A stretch of 64,000 bases of DNA. Origin: Thalassobium sp. (GTDB lineage: Bacteria > Pseudomonadota > Gammaproteobacteria > Pseudomonadales > Oceanobacteraceae). Below are positions 35,561-44,179 of the stretch, in pieces. Within the stretch, counting starts at the first letter, position 1, and the number at the start of each line of letters is the position of its first letter. The notes beneath the pieces were generated by a model. It was not told the DNA's origin, searched no databases, and saw nothing but the letters and a program-made list of their open reading frames with translations. The stretch covers positions 496,001-560,000 of the forward strand of contig NVUW01000001.1 in the NCBI GenBank assembly GCA_002733205.1, in the 5' to 3' direction. Position numbers and translations under genes: made by a program.

Positions 35561-37167
35561 TGCGCAACCCGAATACACTTAAACGCAATCTGGCCCGCCT
35601 CGGCAGCGCTAACGCCGGGCAGGCGCTGAAAGAACAGCAGACAGAGTCCGAAGCGCGGGTAGGCCATATTAAACGCGAGCTGGCCGAACACCCTTCCAAG
35701 GGGCTGACCCCGGCACGCCTGCACGCCATTCTGGAAGCCGCCGAACAAGGCGACCTGCGCGCACAGCACGAGCTGTTCGTCGACATGGAAGAAAAGGACG
35801 CCCAGATCAGCTCCGACCTCGGCAAGCGCCGCCAGGCCGCCGCCGAACTCGAATGGCAGATCGTCCCGCCGGACAACGCCAGCGCCCAGGAAAAAGCCGC
35901 CGCCGAATTTTGCGCCGAAGTATTCAGCGCGCTGGAAGTAGAAGACCTGATTATTGATCTCGGTTCCGCCATCGGTCACGGCTGGATTAACCTCGAATTA
36001 AACTGGATTCAGCGCGACGGTAAATGGCAAATAACCCAGCCCGAAGCCCGCCCGCACAGCTGGTTCCAGTTGCACCCGGAAGATCAGAACGCGCTCACCC
36101 TGCGCGACAACAGCGCCAACGGTGCCGACCTGTGGCCGCTGGGCTGGGTTAAGCACTGCCACCGCGCCAAGGCCGGTTATAAAGCCCGCAGCGGCCTGCA
36201 CCGGGTACTGGCGTGGCCGTATCTGTTCCAGAACTACGCCATCGGCGATCTTGCCGAACTGCTGGAGATTTACGGCATCCCGGCGCGGCTGGGCAAATAC
36301 CCACGCAACGCCAGCCAGAAAGAAAAAGGCACGCTGCTGCAGGCCGTAACCAGCCTGGGCCACAGCGCCGCCGGCATCATCCCCGAAGGCATGAGCATTG
36401 AATTTTTACAGGCCGCCGACGGTAAGTCGGATATGTTCCAGGCGATGATCAGCTGGTGCGAGCGGGCAAAATCAAAAGCTATCCTGGGCGGCACGCTCAC
36501 AAGCGGCACCGGCGAAGGCACCAATACAAACGCCCTGGGCAATGTTCACGAACGCGGGTTCGACAGCCTGATCCGCTCCGACGCCCGCCAGTACGCCAGC
36601 ACCATCCGCCGCGATATTTTGCTGCCGCTGGTCATGCTCAACTTCGGCATCGACGATCTGAACCGCGCGCCGCGCTTTTACCTGGACGTTACCGAAACCG
36701 AAGACCTAAAAACCATGAGCGAAGCGCTGCCCAGCCTGGTCGATATGGGCCTGCAGATCCCGATGTGGTGGGCGCACGAAAAAACCGGCATCCCAAAACC
36801 ACAAGGCAATGAGCCGGTTCTGCAGCGCATGGCCCAGCCTGCGGCCGCGCTGAAACACCAGCCCGGCATCGCGGTGTTACGCCAGCAACCGCTGCCGCCC
36901 ATGGCCCCCGGTGCCGGTGATGAGCTGACCGATCAACTGCAGCAAGCCACGGTCGATCATTTACGCACCTGGATCGACAGCATCCGCGACATAGCCGCCA
37001 GCGCCGCCAGCCTGGAACAACTGCGCGACCGCCTGCTGAACGCCTACGGCGACCTGCCGGGCGAAGAATTAACCGAAGTTATGGCTCTGGCGCTGACCGT
37101 AGCCAGCGCGCGCGGCATCCGCGACGTAGCCGAAGAAGCGGGCCAACTGCCGACTCAGGAAGGCTGA
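35560..37167 (+). CDS. DUF935 portal protein (Mu gp29-like)
   Basis: A 535-residue portal protein of the DUF935 family. Family marks include QISSDLGKRRQAAAELEWQI, RPHSWFQLHPED, and the ILGGTLTSGTGEGTNTNALG block around residue 305-325. Twelve copies form the ring through which DNA enters the head. The start overlaps the terminase stop. Confidence 0.93.
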   Translation: MRNPNTLKRNLARLGSANAGQALKEQQTESEARVGHIKRELAEHPSKGLTPARLHAILEAAEQGDLRAQHELFVDMEEKDAQISSDLGKRRQAAAELEWQIVPPDNASAQEKAAAEFCAEVFSALEVEDLIIDLGSAIGHGWINLELNWIQRDGKWQITQPEARPHSWFQLHPEDQNALTLRDNSANGADLWPLGWVKHCHRAKAGYKARSGLHRVLAWPYLFQNYAIGDLAELLEIYGIPARLGKYPRNASQKEKGTLLQAVTSLGHSAAGIIPEGMSIEFLQAADGKSDMFQAMISWCERAKSKAILGGTLTSGTGEGTNTNALGNVHERGFDSLIRSDARQYASTIRRDILLPLVMLNFGIDDLNRAPRFYLDVTETEDLKTMSEALPSLVDMGLQIPMWWAHEKTGIPKPQGNEPVLQRMAQPAAALKHQPGIAVLRQQPLPPMAPGAGDELTDQLQQATVDHLRTWIDSIRDIAASAASLEQLRDRLLNAYGDLPGEELTEVMALALTVASARGIRDVAEEAGQLPTQEG

Positions 37168-37168
37168 C

Positions 37169-37903
37169 ATGGCCGATCAGTTTCTGGAGCAACTGGCGGC
37201 CCTGCAAATTCGCCTGCGTAAACTGGTACCCACCGAACGCTGGACAGACATCGCCCGCAACGCCCACGACCGGGCGTTTGTGGTGGCCGGGGCCATGAAG
37301 GCCGACCTGCTGCACGATCTGGCAAAGGCCGTAACCAAGGCAATTGAAAACGGCGGCACCATCGAACAGTTCCGCCAGGACTTTGACCGCGCCGTAGAGC
37401 GCAGCGGCTGGGCCTATAAGGGCGAACGCAACTGGCGTACCCGCGTGATCTACAGCACCAACATGAGCACCACCTACGCCGCCGGGCGGCTGAGTCAGCT
37501 GCGCGATCCCGAACTGCAGCAGGTCGCCCCTTACTGGATGTACCGCCACGGCGGCAGCGCCGATCCGCGCCCCGAACACCTCAAATGGGACAAACTGGTC
37601 GTCCGCGCCGACAACCCCTGGTGGCGCATCCATTACCCGCCCAACGGCTGGGGCTGCAGCTGTTATGTAATAGCCGTTTCACGCGCCAGCGCCGAACGCT
37701 TAGGCGGCCGCTTTGAGGAACCGGAAGCAACCCGACCCGGAGACATCGACCCCGGCTGGGATTACGCCCCCGGCGACAACGTCAGCACCGAGATCCGCCA
37801 GCTGGTACAAAGTAAAGCGATCAGCCTGCCGGACACATTAGCCCAGGCGTTCAGCGCCGCTATGCTCGCCCAGCTCGCCGCCCGGTTAACGGAGGTTAAA
37901 TGA
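37169..37903 (+). CDS. Head morphogenesis protein, MuF type
   Basis: A 244-residue protein with the MuF domain: N-terminal helices, ATTYAAGRLSQL-type central block and the C-terminal HYPPNGWGCSCYVIAVS motif (residues about 152-170). It is a minor head protein attached to the portal and probably injected or used in assembly. It is shorter than Mu gp30 (about 425 residues), as in B3-type phages. It overlaps the gpG gene by four bases. Confidence 0.9.
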   Translation: MADQFLEQLAALQIRLRKLVPTERWTDIARNAHDRAFVVAGAMKADLLHDLAKAVTKAIENGGTIEQFRQDFDRAVERSGWAYKGERNWRTRVIYSTNMSTTYAAGRLSQLRDPELQQVAPYWMYRHGGSADPRPEHLKWDKLVVRADNPWWRIHYPPNGWGCSCYVIAVSRASAERLGGRFEEPEATRPGDIDPGWDYAPGDNVSTEIRQLVQSKAISLPDTLAQAFSAAMLAQLAARLTEVK

Positions 37904-38418
37904 GCGTTAAGGTACTGATTAACGACTACCAGATCCGCCCGGCACTGGAAGCGCTGCACGACGCGATGGGCAATACCGACCCGGCCCTGCGCCAGATCGG
38001 CGAATACCTGGTAGGCAGCACCAAAGAGCGCTTCCGCACCACGACCGCACCGGACGGCAGCCAATGGGCGGCCAACAAAGACACCACGCTGGATAACTAC
38101 ACCAACCGCTTTAAAACCTCGTTTACCAAAACAGGCCGCCGCTCCAAGGCCGGGCGCGAACGCCGGGCCAACAAAAAGCCCGGCACCGGCGAAACCCGCC
38201 AGCTCCAGACCCAGATCTACTACAACGTCCGCAATGGCGAATTAGAGGTAGGCTCGCCGCTGATTTACGCCGGCACCTTCCAGCGCGGCGCTAAGAAAGG
38301 CCAGTACGGTAAGGGCGCGCCCTGGGGCGACGTACCGGCGCGAGAGTTTCTGGGGCTGAGTGAGGCGGATGAGCGGGAGGTGATGGCGATTATTGAGGAT
38401 CACTTGCGAAATGAGTGA
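37900..38418 (+). CDS. Virion morphogenesis protein, Mu gpG-like
   Basis: A 172-residue protein of the phage virion morphogenesis family (Mu gpG/gp31). Features are the N-terminal helix IRPALEALHDAMGNTDPALRQI, the TAPDGSQW motif near residue 50, and the C-terminal PAREFLGLSEADEREV closing segment. It probably acts in tail completion or head-tail joining. It is the last gene before a low-GC cargo block. Confidence 0.9.
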   Translation: MSVKVLINDYQIRPALEALHDAMGNTDPALRQIGEYLVGSTKERFRTTTAPDGSQWAANKDTTLDNYTNRFKTSFTKTGRRSKAGRERRANKKPGTGETRQLQTQIYYNVRNGELEVGSPLIYAGTFQRGAKKGQYGKGAPWGDVPAREFLGLSEADEREVMAIIEDHLRNE

Positions 38419-38570
38419 TAGTTGATATAGAACCGATAGTGGGAGATTCGTTACCTTAGTAGAGGGACAGCACTTGAGGATGCAAAGGTAAAGAGTAATT
38501 AACGCATATGGAACTGGTACGAATAATCGGTTAAGGTCATCGCCGCTGACTCTTTATAAGGACATTAATA

Positions 38571-39458
38571 GTGACGAAATTCACTGAAACAAAGATATCT
38601 CTGCACTATTCTAGCGATGACCCATCTAACCCCCTATACCACCACCAGATTGACTTGGAACAACTTGCTCCTATTTTGTCCGCAGTGAGCAAGATGTTTC
38701 GGGATGTTAACCGTATAAGTAACGACGACGATCAGGACATCAAGGTGAGAATCGGTGAGGGGGGCGTCAAGAAAGGCTCAATTGAGCTTTTGTTCACAAT
38801 CCTGCAATCTCCTGAAGCCATCAGCGTGTTGAAGGCATTAGGCATCATGGTCACCGGTGGATCAATCAGCCTCGGCGGTGTCATGGAAGTCATAAAGAAA
38901 CTGAGGGGACGTAAGATCAAAGCCGTGATTCAAGGCGATAATCCGGATAGTATCACTATTCAAACAGTCGACGGCGAAGAGCTTTCGTGCACGCAGGCAC
39001 AAAAACGTCTGATTACAGATAAAACATTCAGAAAGCACTTAGATCAGGTTTTTAGTGAGCCGTTCCAAAGTACGAATGCCACTAAAATATCCTTTGGTGT
39101 AGTCGATGCCAAAACTGACGAAGAGGCTACATTTGACATCAAACTGCATGAGTCTGATGCTCTTTCAACACCTGATGAAATATTCGAAACCAATGTAGTC
39201 AAAACGAATCATACAGTTAATGTAAAGTTTCGTTCAGTGTCGGTAAAAGATTCCGAGGACTGGGTTGTAGAGTTTTCACAAAAAGAGCATAAGGTAGAAA
39301 TACTAGACAAAGCTTTTTTGACTAAACTACAGGATGAAGAGACAGGCTTTAACTTTGGACGTTTATACAAGTCTGACGTAGAAAAAACGGTAACAACAAA
39401 GCCGGGGCATGGCCGGGCTAAAACTGAGTACAAGATAAAGAAGGTTTATATAAGTTAA
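38571..39458 (+). CDS. Low-GC cargo protein, unknown, first of a three-gene set
   Basis: A 295-residue protein, GTG start with AAGGA 9 nt upstream. I do not recognise it. The N-terminal 80 residues are mixed alpha/beta. A hydrophobic glycine-rich segment follows at about residues 88-112 (VLKALGIMVTGGSISLGGVMEV), possibly a membrane hairpin or buried strand. The C-terminal half is beta-rich and ends in a basic tail. Its GC is clearly lower than that of the phage genes around it. A promoter-like TTGAGG/TAATTA pair lies in the 152-nt gap before it. It forms a set with two small membrane proteins that follow. Confidence 0.7.
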   Translation: MTKFTETKISLHYSSDDPSNPLYHHQIDLEQLAPILSAVSKMFRDVNRISNDDDQDIKVRIGEGGVKKGSIELLFTILQSPEAISVLKALGIMVTGGSISLGGVMEVIKKLRGRKIKAVIQGDNPDSITIQTVDGEELSCTQAQKRLITDKTFRKHLDQVFSEPFQSTNATKISFGVVDAKTDEEATFDIKLHESDALSTPDEIFETNVVKTNHTVNVKFRSVSVKDSEDWVVEFSQKEHKVEILDKAFLTKLQDEETGFNFGRLYKSDVEKTVTTKPGHGRAKTEYKIKKVYIS

Positions 39459-39489
39459 ACATGAAGTTTCTAGGGTTAATGGTGAAACA

Positions 39490-39738
39490 ATGAAATACGA
39501 GGCACTTTTCTGGATTGGGGTGATTTTAGCCGCGCCAGTTTGGTATATGCTGGCTCGTACCTTTTTTTCAATACTCTTCGCTTATGTTTGGCGGTCAGAG
39601 AAAATCACCTTGGAAATTGAAGATGATAATGGAAACATATCGAAAAAAGTTTTTTATGTAAATAAATCTGATGATTTAGTAAAACTCATTGATGTATTAA
39701 ACAAAAAAAATCCTCATTCAAAACATAGGAGCTGTTAG
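39490..39738 (+). CDS. Small membrane protein, second of the cargo set
   Basis: An 82-residue protein with an N-terminal membrane segment (residues 5-35, FWIGVILAAPVWYMLARTFFSILFAYVW) followed by a short acidic beta-like domain (ITLEIEDDNGNISKKVFYV). It looks like a single-pass inner-membrane protein. The stop TAG overlaps the GTG start of the next gene by one base, so the two are coupled. Confidence 0.65.
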   Translation: MKYEALFWIGVILAAPVWYMLARTFFSILFAYVWRSEKITLEIEDDNGNISKKVFYVNKSDDLVKLIDVLNKKNPHSKHRSC

Positions 39739-40130
39739 TGTCCGACGCTTCTGGTGTAGTAGAAAATAAACGAAGAATTACTCCTGATAATACTGTCTTA
39801 TCGGCTAGCAGCACAGGAGGCCTGTCGGTTTTGATTAACTGGTTTGTTCTAGTGTTTGATTTAGTTCCGAAAGAACATATGTCGGTGACACTTTCTGCAA
39901 CACCAGTATTAGGCATCATGATAACTACTGCTGTCAGTTATTTGTGGAGAGGGTTTGGAAAAGACCCGGAAAGACTGGAGCGGGAGCAGGTACTAAAAGC
40001 TGCAATCAACCGTTGTAAAGAGGACATGACGGATGATCTTCTTAGTGAGGAGGAGCAGAAGAAAGCTAAAGAACAATACGCTATCTTTAAAGAAGCTTAT
40101 AGAAGCATTGATACACTTAAATTAAAGTAG
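39738..40130 (+). CDS. Small membrane protein, third of the cargo set
   Basis: A 130-residue protein starting at GTG. A hydrophobic region at about residues 27-70 (LSVLINWFVLVFDLV and TPVLGIMITTAVSYLW) suggests two membrane helices. A charged helical C-terminal tail (LEREQVLKAAINRCKED onward) follows. It is coupled to the gene before it. The plan resembles a phage holin-like membrane protein with a cytoplasmic tail, but the place in a cargo block argues for another role, for example part of a membrane-acting exclusion system. Confidence 0.65.
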   Translation: MSDASGVVENKRRITPDNTVLSASSTGGLSVLINWFVLVFDLVPKEHMSVTLSATPVLGIMITTAVSYLWRGFGKDPERLEREQVLKAAINRCKEDMTDDLLSEEEQKKAKEQYAIFKEAYRSIDTLKLK

Positions 40131-40477
40131 TTCTTCCACTGATACAAAAGCTCAACTCGTTTGAGCCTCGCGCTCTGCATGAACTTTTTACCGTTTTTCC
40201 TGAGCAGAATTTAAGGCTCTTTAGCGCAGGCTAAACCTGTTTCCCGGTAAGTTGATTGTCCTGCTGCAGGCTAAATTTCCTCTCGACCCATCGAATATAA
40301 CCCAGCTCCGAGTCAGGCCCGCGATGTTGAATGTTAACGCCGAGACGGCGCAGGATTATGCTTATCGCTAACATCGCACAAGGCCATGGAGATTTACACC
40401 GTGTTCGGCCATTTAAACATGTTTTAAACGCTATCTGGTGGTAGCCTACAGCCTATCCAGTCAAGGAACGATACGTT
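40131..40477. other. Structured intergenic region, possible ncRNA or leader
   Basis: This 347-nt gap has no convincing gene. It holds a hairpin GCTCAA/TTGAGC near 40150 and a larger nested structure: GCGATGTT (40321-40328) pairs exactly with AACATCGC (40370-40377) around an inner GCCGagaCGGC hairpin. A small RNA or a structured leader of the next gene is possible. Confidence 0.4.
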
Positions 40478-40876
40478 TTGGACAAAGATACCCTCAATCT
40501 CATCATCGGCGGCGTTGTGATTCTGCTGATCGTAGTTACGGCAGTAGTCCAGCAGACCAAGCTGGAAGACCCCTCCGATCTGACCGTTATCTTTACCCAC
40601 CAGCTGGCCGATCTGGTCAGGTTAGCCGGCGGCTACCCCTGCGTACTGGCGATCTACCGCCAAAGCGGCAACCTTTATAGTGACCCGGTAACCCACCCGG
40701 ACGCGACGGCAGCCGTTAAGGCCGCCCTGAAAACGATGAACCGGGCGAAGATTGATTCCCTACAGATCCTGAGTAATACCGAATCCCGCCTCGAAGTACG
40801 CCGGGCGTTCCTTAACCATCGGGGAAAAGACGGCCGCAAGGTCGGCGGGTTTGTGATAGAGCGAGTGAGTGCGTGA
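40478..40876 (+). CDS. Membrane-anchored phage/cargo protein, unknown
   Basis: A 132-residue protein starting at TTG with AAGGAA 8 nt upstream. One N-terminal membrane helix (residues about 7-25, LIIGGVVILLIVVTAVV) and a soluble alpha/beta domain follow. No family is recognised. GC is like the phage core, unlike its two neighbours. It is followed one nucleotide later by the DUF2971 gene. Confidence 0.6.
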   Translation: MDKDTLNLIIGGVVILLIVVTAVVQQTKLEDPSDLTVIFTHQLADLVRLAGGYPCVLAIYRQSGNLYSDPVTHPDATAAVKAALKTMNRAKIDSLQILSNTESRLEVRRAFLNHRGKDGRKVGGFVIERVSA

Positions 40877-40877
40877 T

Positions 40878-41732
40878 ATGAAGTTATATCGATTTGAAAA
40901 GCCTGATATCAGACGTATCGATACATTGGAAGAAGGTCGCATTTGGATGTCTAAGCCAGAGTATTTTAATGATATATACGATTGTCGGCTTCCAATTAAT
41001 AACTACGATAGTAGCAGGTTCACGCTGGAAGCTATCAAGCAAGCCGCTGAAGTTATGTATGCAAGCATGCACATAATGGCGAAAAAAGATTATTTCAACG
41101 ATGCTGATTTCGTTGAAGAGGTTATGCGCTGGTGTAAGTCTAAGAGGAAAGGTTCCTCTATGCCGGGATTTGTAAAAATGTTCACTAGTAAAGTCAGGCA
41201 GCTGGGCATCCAGTCCTTCACAGAGTTGGATTATCAAAGCCCGTTGATGTGGTCTCATTACGCCGATAATCATAGGGGCTTCTGTATTCAGTACGAGCTA
41301 GATGACTACGCATTAAATCGTTTTTATAACGGTTATAAAACCGGTTTTTCGGATATGAATTATACCACCATGAAAGTGGAGTTTGATTTCAAAGAAATAC
41401 TATTTATGCCAATTGAAACGGCCTTAAGTTATATCACCCACAAAACAGCTCACTGGGCCTATGAGAAAGAAAAGCGCCTGATATATACGCCTGAGCCGGG
41501 TCAGCAAGGAAAACACGGATACAGCATTACACTGCCTTCTTATCTTCAAGTTACGGCTATCTACGGTGGGCTTAATAGTAAGCCCAGGTTCAAGAATCGC
41601 TTAAAGCAATGCGCGAACAATCTGGGCATCTCTTACTATGCGATAGACATAGACAAGCTATCATTTGATCTTGATATTGCGCGTGACGATTCTATCGAAG
41701 CCTTGATTCCTCAAACCCCTAACACTCGTTAA
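40878..41732 (+). CDS. DUF2971-family cargo protein
   Basis: A 284-residue protein of the DUF2971 family. The N-terminal KLYRFEKPDIRRIDTLEEGRIWMSKP in two blocks and the hallmark PLMWSHYADNHRGFCIQYEL near residue 125 are clear. The family occurs widely in bacteria and mobile elements next to defence or stress genes; its biochemical role is not established to my knowledge. GC is lower than the phage core. It sits between the gpG/cargo region and the protease gene, a second cargo gain in the head operon. Confidence 0.82.
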   Translation: MKLYRFEKPDIRRIDTLEEGRIWMSKPEYFNDIYDCRLPINNYDSSRFTLEAIKQAAEVMYASMHIMAKKDYFNDADFVEEVMRWCKSKRKGSSMPGFVKMFTSKVRQLGIQSFTELDYQSPLMWSHYADNHRGFCIQYELDDYALNRFYNGYKTGFSDMNYTTMKVEFDFKEILFMPIETALSYITHKTAHWAYEKEKRLIYTPEPGQQGKHGYSITLPSYLQVTAIYGGLNSKPRFKNRLKQCANNLGISYYAIDIDKLSFDLDIARDDSIEALIPQTPNTR

Positions 41733-41746
41733 ACCACCGCCCTCCC

Positions 41747-41767
41747 GGCCCCCGATATTGTGGGGCC
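41747..41767 (+). promoter_or_regulatory. Hairpin covering the protease ribosome binding site
   Basis: GGCCCC (41747-41752) pairs with GGGGCC (41762-41767), which contains the only purine-rich ribosome binding site directly before the protease ATG. Translation of the protease/scaffold gene may be limited by this structure. Confidence 0.4.
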
Positions 41768-42898
41768 ATGAAAACACAAAACACCCCCAACATTGGTATT
41801 GCAGCGCTCTCGTTTACGGTTAACGCCGGCGGCGAGATTCAGCTGACCCCGGACGGCACCTTCAAGGCCCGCGACGGCCGCCCCGCAGGGCTGCCCGGTT
41901 TTGTGATGTCCGCCGATATTGCCGCCGCGTTAATCGCGCGCCTGCAGTCCCGCCAGAACGACATCGTCGTCGATTACGAACACCAAACCCTTTACGCCGA
42001 AGAAAACGGCAAGCCGGCCCCGGCATCGGGCTGGATTGATCCGCGCGCTATTACCTTTGAGCCGGGCGAAGGGCTTAAAGCCCAGGTGAAATGGACGGCG
42101 ACCGCCGCCGAACACATCAGCAAAGATGAGTACCGCTTTCTGTCGCCAGTACTGGCATACGACAAAGCCAGCGGCGCGGTTCGCGACATCCTGCACGTAG
42201 CCCTTACCAATTTCCCCGCCGTAGACGGCATGGCCAAGGTCGCCATTGAGGCGCTGCGCGCGCGCTATTCCGACGCGCCTGACGATCACACCGCTAACCA
42301 CAACACTCCCAACGACCAAGAAGAGGACGCCCTCGTGAAACGAGAAGAACTGATTGCCCTGCTCGGGCTGGCCGCCGCGGCGACCGATGAGCAAATCACC
42401 GCAGCCCTGAAGGCCGCTATTGCAGCCGGCGATCAACTGGCCGCACTGCGCGCCGAGCTGGGTGTTACCGACGGCGACGGTAAAGAAGCCATCGCCGCGC
42501 TGAAAGCCGGAGCCAAGCCCGACCTGAGCAAATACGCCCCGGTCGAAATGGTAGAAGCGCTGAAAGGCGAAATTGCCCAGCTGCGTAACGCCCAGGCCGG
42601 TTCCGAAGTAGACGGCCTGGTTAAACAGGCGCTGACCGACGGCAAGTTGCTGCCCGCCCAGGAAGACTGGGCCACCGAGCTGGGTAACAGCAACATCGCC
42701 GCGCTCAAGTCGTACCTGAACACAACCCCGGCCATCGCCGCGCTGAAAGGCAACCAGACCAACGGTAAGAAGCCCGACGGCGCAGACGATAAAACCCACG
42801 CCAGCGGCCTGAGCGCCGAAGAACTGGAAGCCGCCAAGCTCACCGGCAAAACACCGGCTGAATACGCGGCCTTAAAAGCCAAGTTAACCACCGCCTAA
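41768..42898 (+). CDS. Prohead protease with scaffold (Mu gpI-like)
   Basis: A 376-residue protein. The N-terminal half (about residues 1-165) is the Mu gpI protease, with family features GRPAGLPGFVMSADIAA, DIVVDYEHQTLYAEENG and YRFLSPVLAYDKASG. The C-terminal half is an Ala-rich helical scaffold domain. The protease cuts scaffold and perhaps capsid proteins during prohead maturation. The same frame has an internal start for a separate scaffold protein (see 42335). Confidence 0.9.
   Translation: MKTQNTPNIGIAALSFTVNAGGEIQLTPDGTFKARDGRPAGLPGFVMSADIAAALIARLQSRQNDIVVDYEHQTLYAEENGKPAPASGWIDPRAITFEPGEGLKAQVKWTATAAEHISKDEYRFLSPVLAYDKASGAVRDILHVALTNFPAVDGMAKVAIEALRARYSDAPDDHTANHNTPNDQEEDALVKREELIALLGLAAAATDEQITAALKAAIAAGDQLAALRAELGVTDGDGKEAIAALKAGAKPDLSKYAPVEMVEALKGEIAQLRNAQAGSEVDGLVKQALTDGKLLPAQEDWATELGNSNIAALKSYLNTTPAIAALKGNQTNGKKPDGADDKTHASGLSAEELEAAKLTGKTPAEYAALKAKLTTA
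42335..42898 (+). CDS. Internal in-frame scaffold protein (Mu gpZ-like)
   Basis: A GTG in frame with the protease gene at codon 190 starts a product reading KREELIALLGLAAAATDEQ after the initiator. AAGAGGA lies about 9 nt before it. In phage Mu the scaffold Z is made from an internal start of gene I, and free-standing Mu-like scaffold proteins begin MKREELIALLGL-like. The 187-residue product is Ala-rich and helical, as expected for a scaffold. Confidence 0.6.
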   Translation: MKREELIALLGLAAAATDEQITAALKAAIAAGDQLAALRAELGVTDGDGKEAIAALKAGAKPDLSKYAPVEMVEALKGEIAQLRNAQAGSEVDGLVKQALTDGKLLPAQEDWATELGNSNIAALKSYLNTTPAIAALKGNQTNGKKPDGADDKTHASGLSAEELEAAKLTGKTPAEYAALKAKLTTA

Positions 42899-42910
42899 GG
42901 AGAATCACTC

Positions 42911-43816
42911 ATGGCAATCGTAACCCCCGCATTACTGCAGGCGCTGTTTGTTAACTGGAAGGGCGACTTCCAGAACGGCCTGTCGGGCGCAGAGTTTCAG
43001 TGGAACAAGATCGCCACCGAAATTCAGTCCACCACTAAATCCAACACCTACGGCTGGCTGGGCAAGTTCCCGATGCTGCGGGAATGGGTGGGTGAGCGCG
43101 TTATTAGATCGATGAAGTCGCACGGCTACTCCATTGTTAACAAGAAGTTCGAGAGCACCGTGGGTGTGGATCGTGACGACATTGAAGACGACGAAGTAGG
43201 TATCTATGCGCCGTTGTTTCAGGAGCTGGGACGCGCGGCCCAGGTACAGCCGGATCAGATGATCTACGGCCTGTTAGCAGCGGGTACCTCCACAGTCTGC
43301 TATGACGGCCAGAACTTCTTTGATGCCGAGCACCCGGTGTATCCGAACGTCGATGGCACCGGCACCGCCGAACTGGTCAGCAACTGGGACGACAACGCCG
43401 GCAGCGGTACCGCCTGGTATTTGCTCGACACCAGCCGCGCTATTAAGCCGCTGATTCTGCAAACCCGCCGCAAGCCCAACATGGTGGCCATGACCAAGCT
43501 GGACGATGAAAAGGTCTTTATGACCGACGAGTTCCGCTTCGGTGTGGATTGCCGCCGCAATGTCGGTTTCAGCTTCTGGCAGCTGGCTTACGGCAGCCGC
43601 AAGGAACTGAACGCCGACAACCTGTGGGCCGCCATTCAAGCGATGCGCGCCTTTAAAGCCGACGGCGGCGAACAGCTGGGCATTAAGCCGACCGTACTGG
43701 TCGTACCGACGGGCCTGGAGAAGCTGGCCACCCGTCTGCTGGAGCGTGAGCTGGATGCCAACTCATCCAACGAACTGAACGGCCGTCTGCAACTGATCGT
43801 AGCGGACTACCTGTAA
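42911..43816 (+). CDS. Major capsid protein, Mu gpT-like
   Basis: A 301-residue major head subunit of the Mu gpT family. Marks are LLQALFVNWKGDFQNGL near the N-terminus, the KFPMLREWVGERV block, FDAEHPVYPN and the long C-terminal LVVPTGLEKLATRLLERELD. An AAGGAG site lies 9 nt before the ATG. It forms the icosahedral shell. Confidence 0.95.
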   Translation: MAIVTPALLQALFVNWKGDFQNGLSGAEFQWNKIATEIQSTTKSNTYGWLGKFPMLREWVGERVIRSMKSHGYSIVNKKFESTVGVDRDDIEDDEVGIYAPLFQELGRAAQVQPDQMIYGLLAAGTSTVCYDGQNFFDAEHPVYPNVDGTGTAELVSNWDDNAGSGTAWYLLDTSRAIKPLILQTRRKPNMVAMTKLDDEKVFMTDEFRFGVDCRRNVGFSFWQLAYGSRKELNADNLWAAIQAMRAFKADGGEQLGIKPTVLVVPTGLEKLATRLLERELDANSSNELNGRLQLIVADYL

Positions 43817-43825
43817 GGAGGATGT

Positions 43826-44179
43826 ATGACAGCTGCGAAACCTAAACAGGCAAAAGCGTTGATTGTGCAATCCGTTGCGGAGCAAGGGCGCTGGCGCGCC
43901 GGGCGCAAGTTTACCCGCACGCCGGTCACGCTCGACGACCTGGACGAAGTGGAAGCGGCGGCCATTAAGGCCGATCCCATGCTGATTGTGAGGGAGCCCG
44001 CTGATCAGAACTTGGAAGATAACGCCGCCAATACCAAGGCAGTCGATGATCAGGCCGCTGCCGGCAACACGGCGGCAGATGATCAGACCGCAGGTGATAA
44101 CGCTACGATTGACGCCAAGGCGACCGATACCAAGCCGGCACCTAAAGCGAAGGCCGCTAAACCGAAGGCTGGCGTCTGA
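43826..44179 (+). CDS. Mu gp35-like head protein with acidic/Ala-rich tail
   Basis: A 117-residue protein. The first 55 residues (ALIVQSVAEQGRWRAGRKFTRTP and the following acidic segment) match the HI1506/Mu gp35 family. The tail is a low-complexity Ala/Asp/Thr/Lys stretch ending KPAPKAKAAKPKAGV. It is probably a minor head or head-completion protein. GGAGG precedes the start, and its stop overlaps the next gene. Confidence 0.75.
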   Translation: MTAAKPKQAKALIVQSVAEQGRWRAGRKFTRTPVTLDDLDEVEAAAIKADPMLIVREPADQNLEDNAANTKAVDDQAAAGNTAADDQTAGDNATIDAKATDTKPAPKAKAAKPKAGV

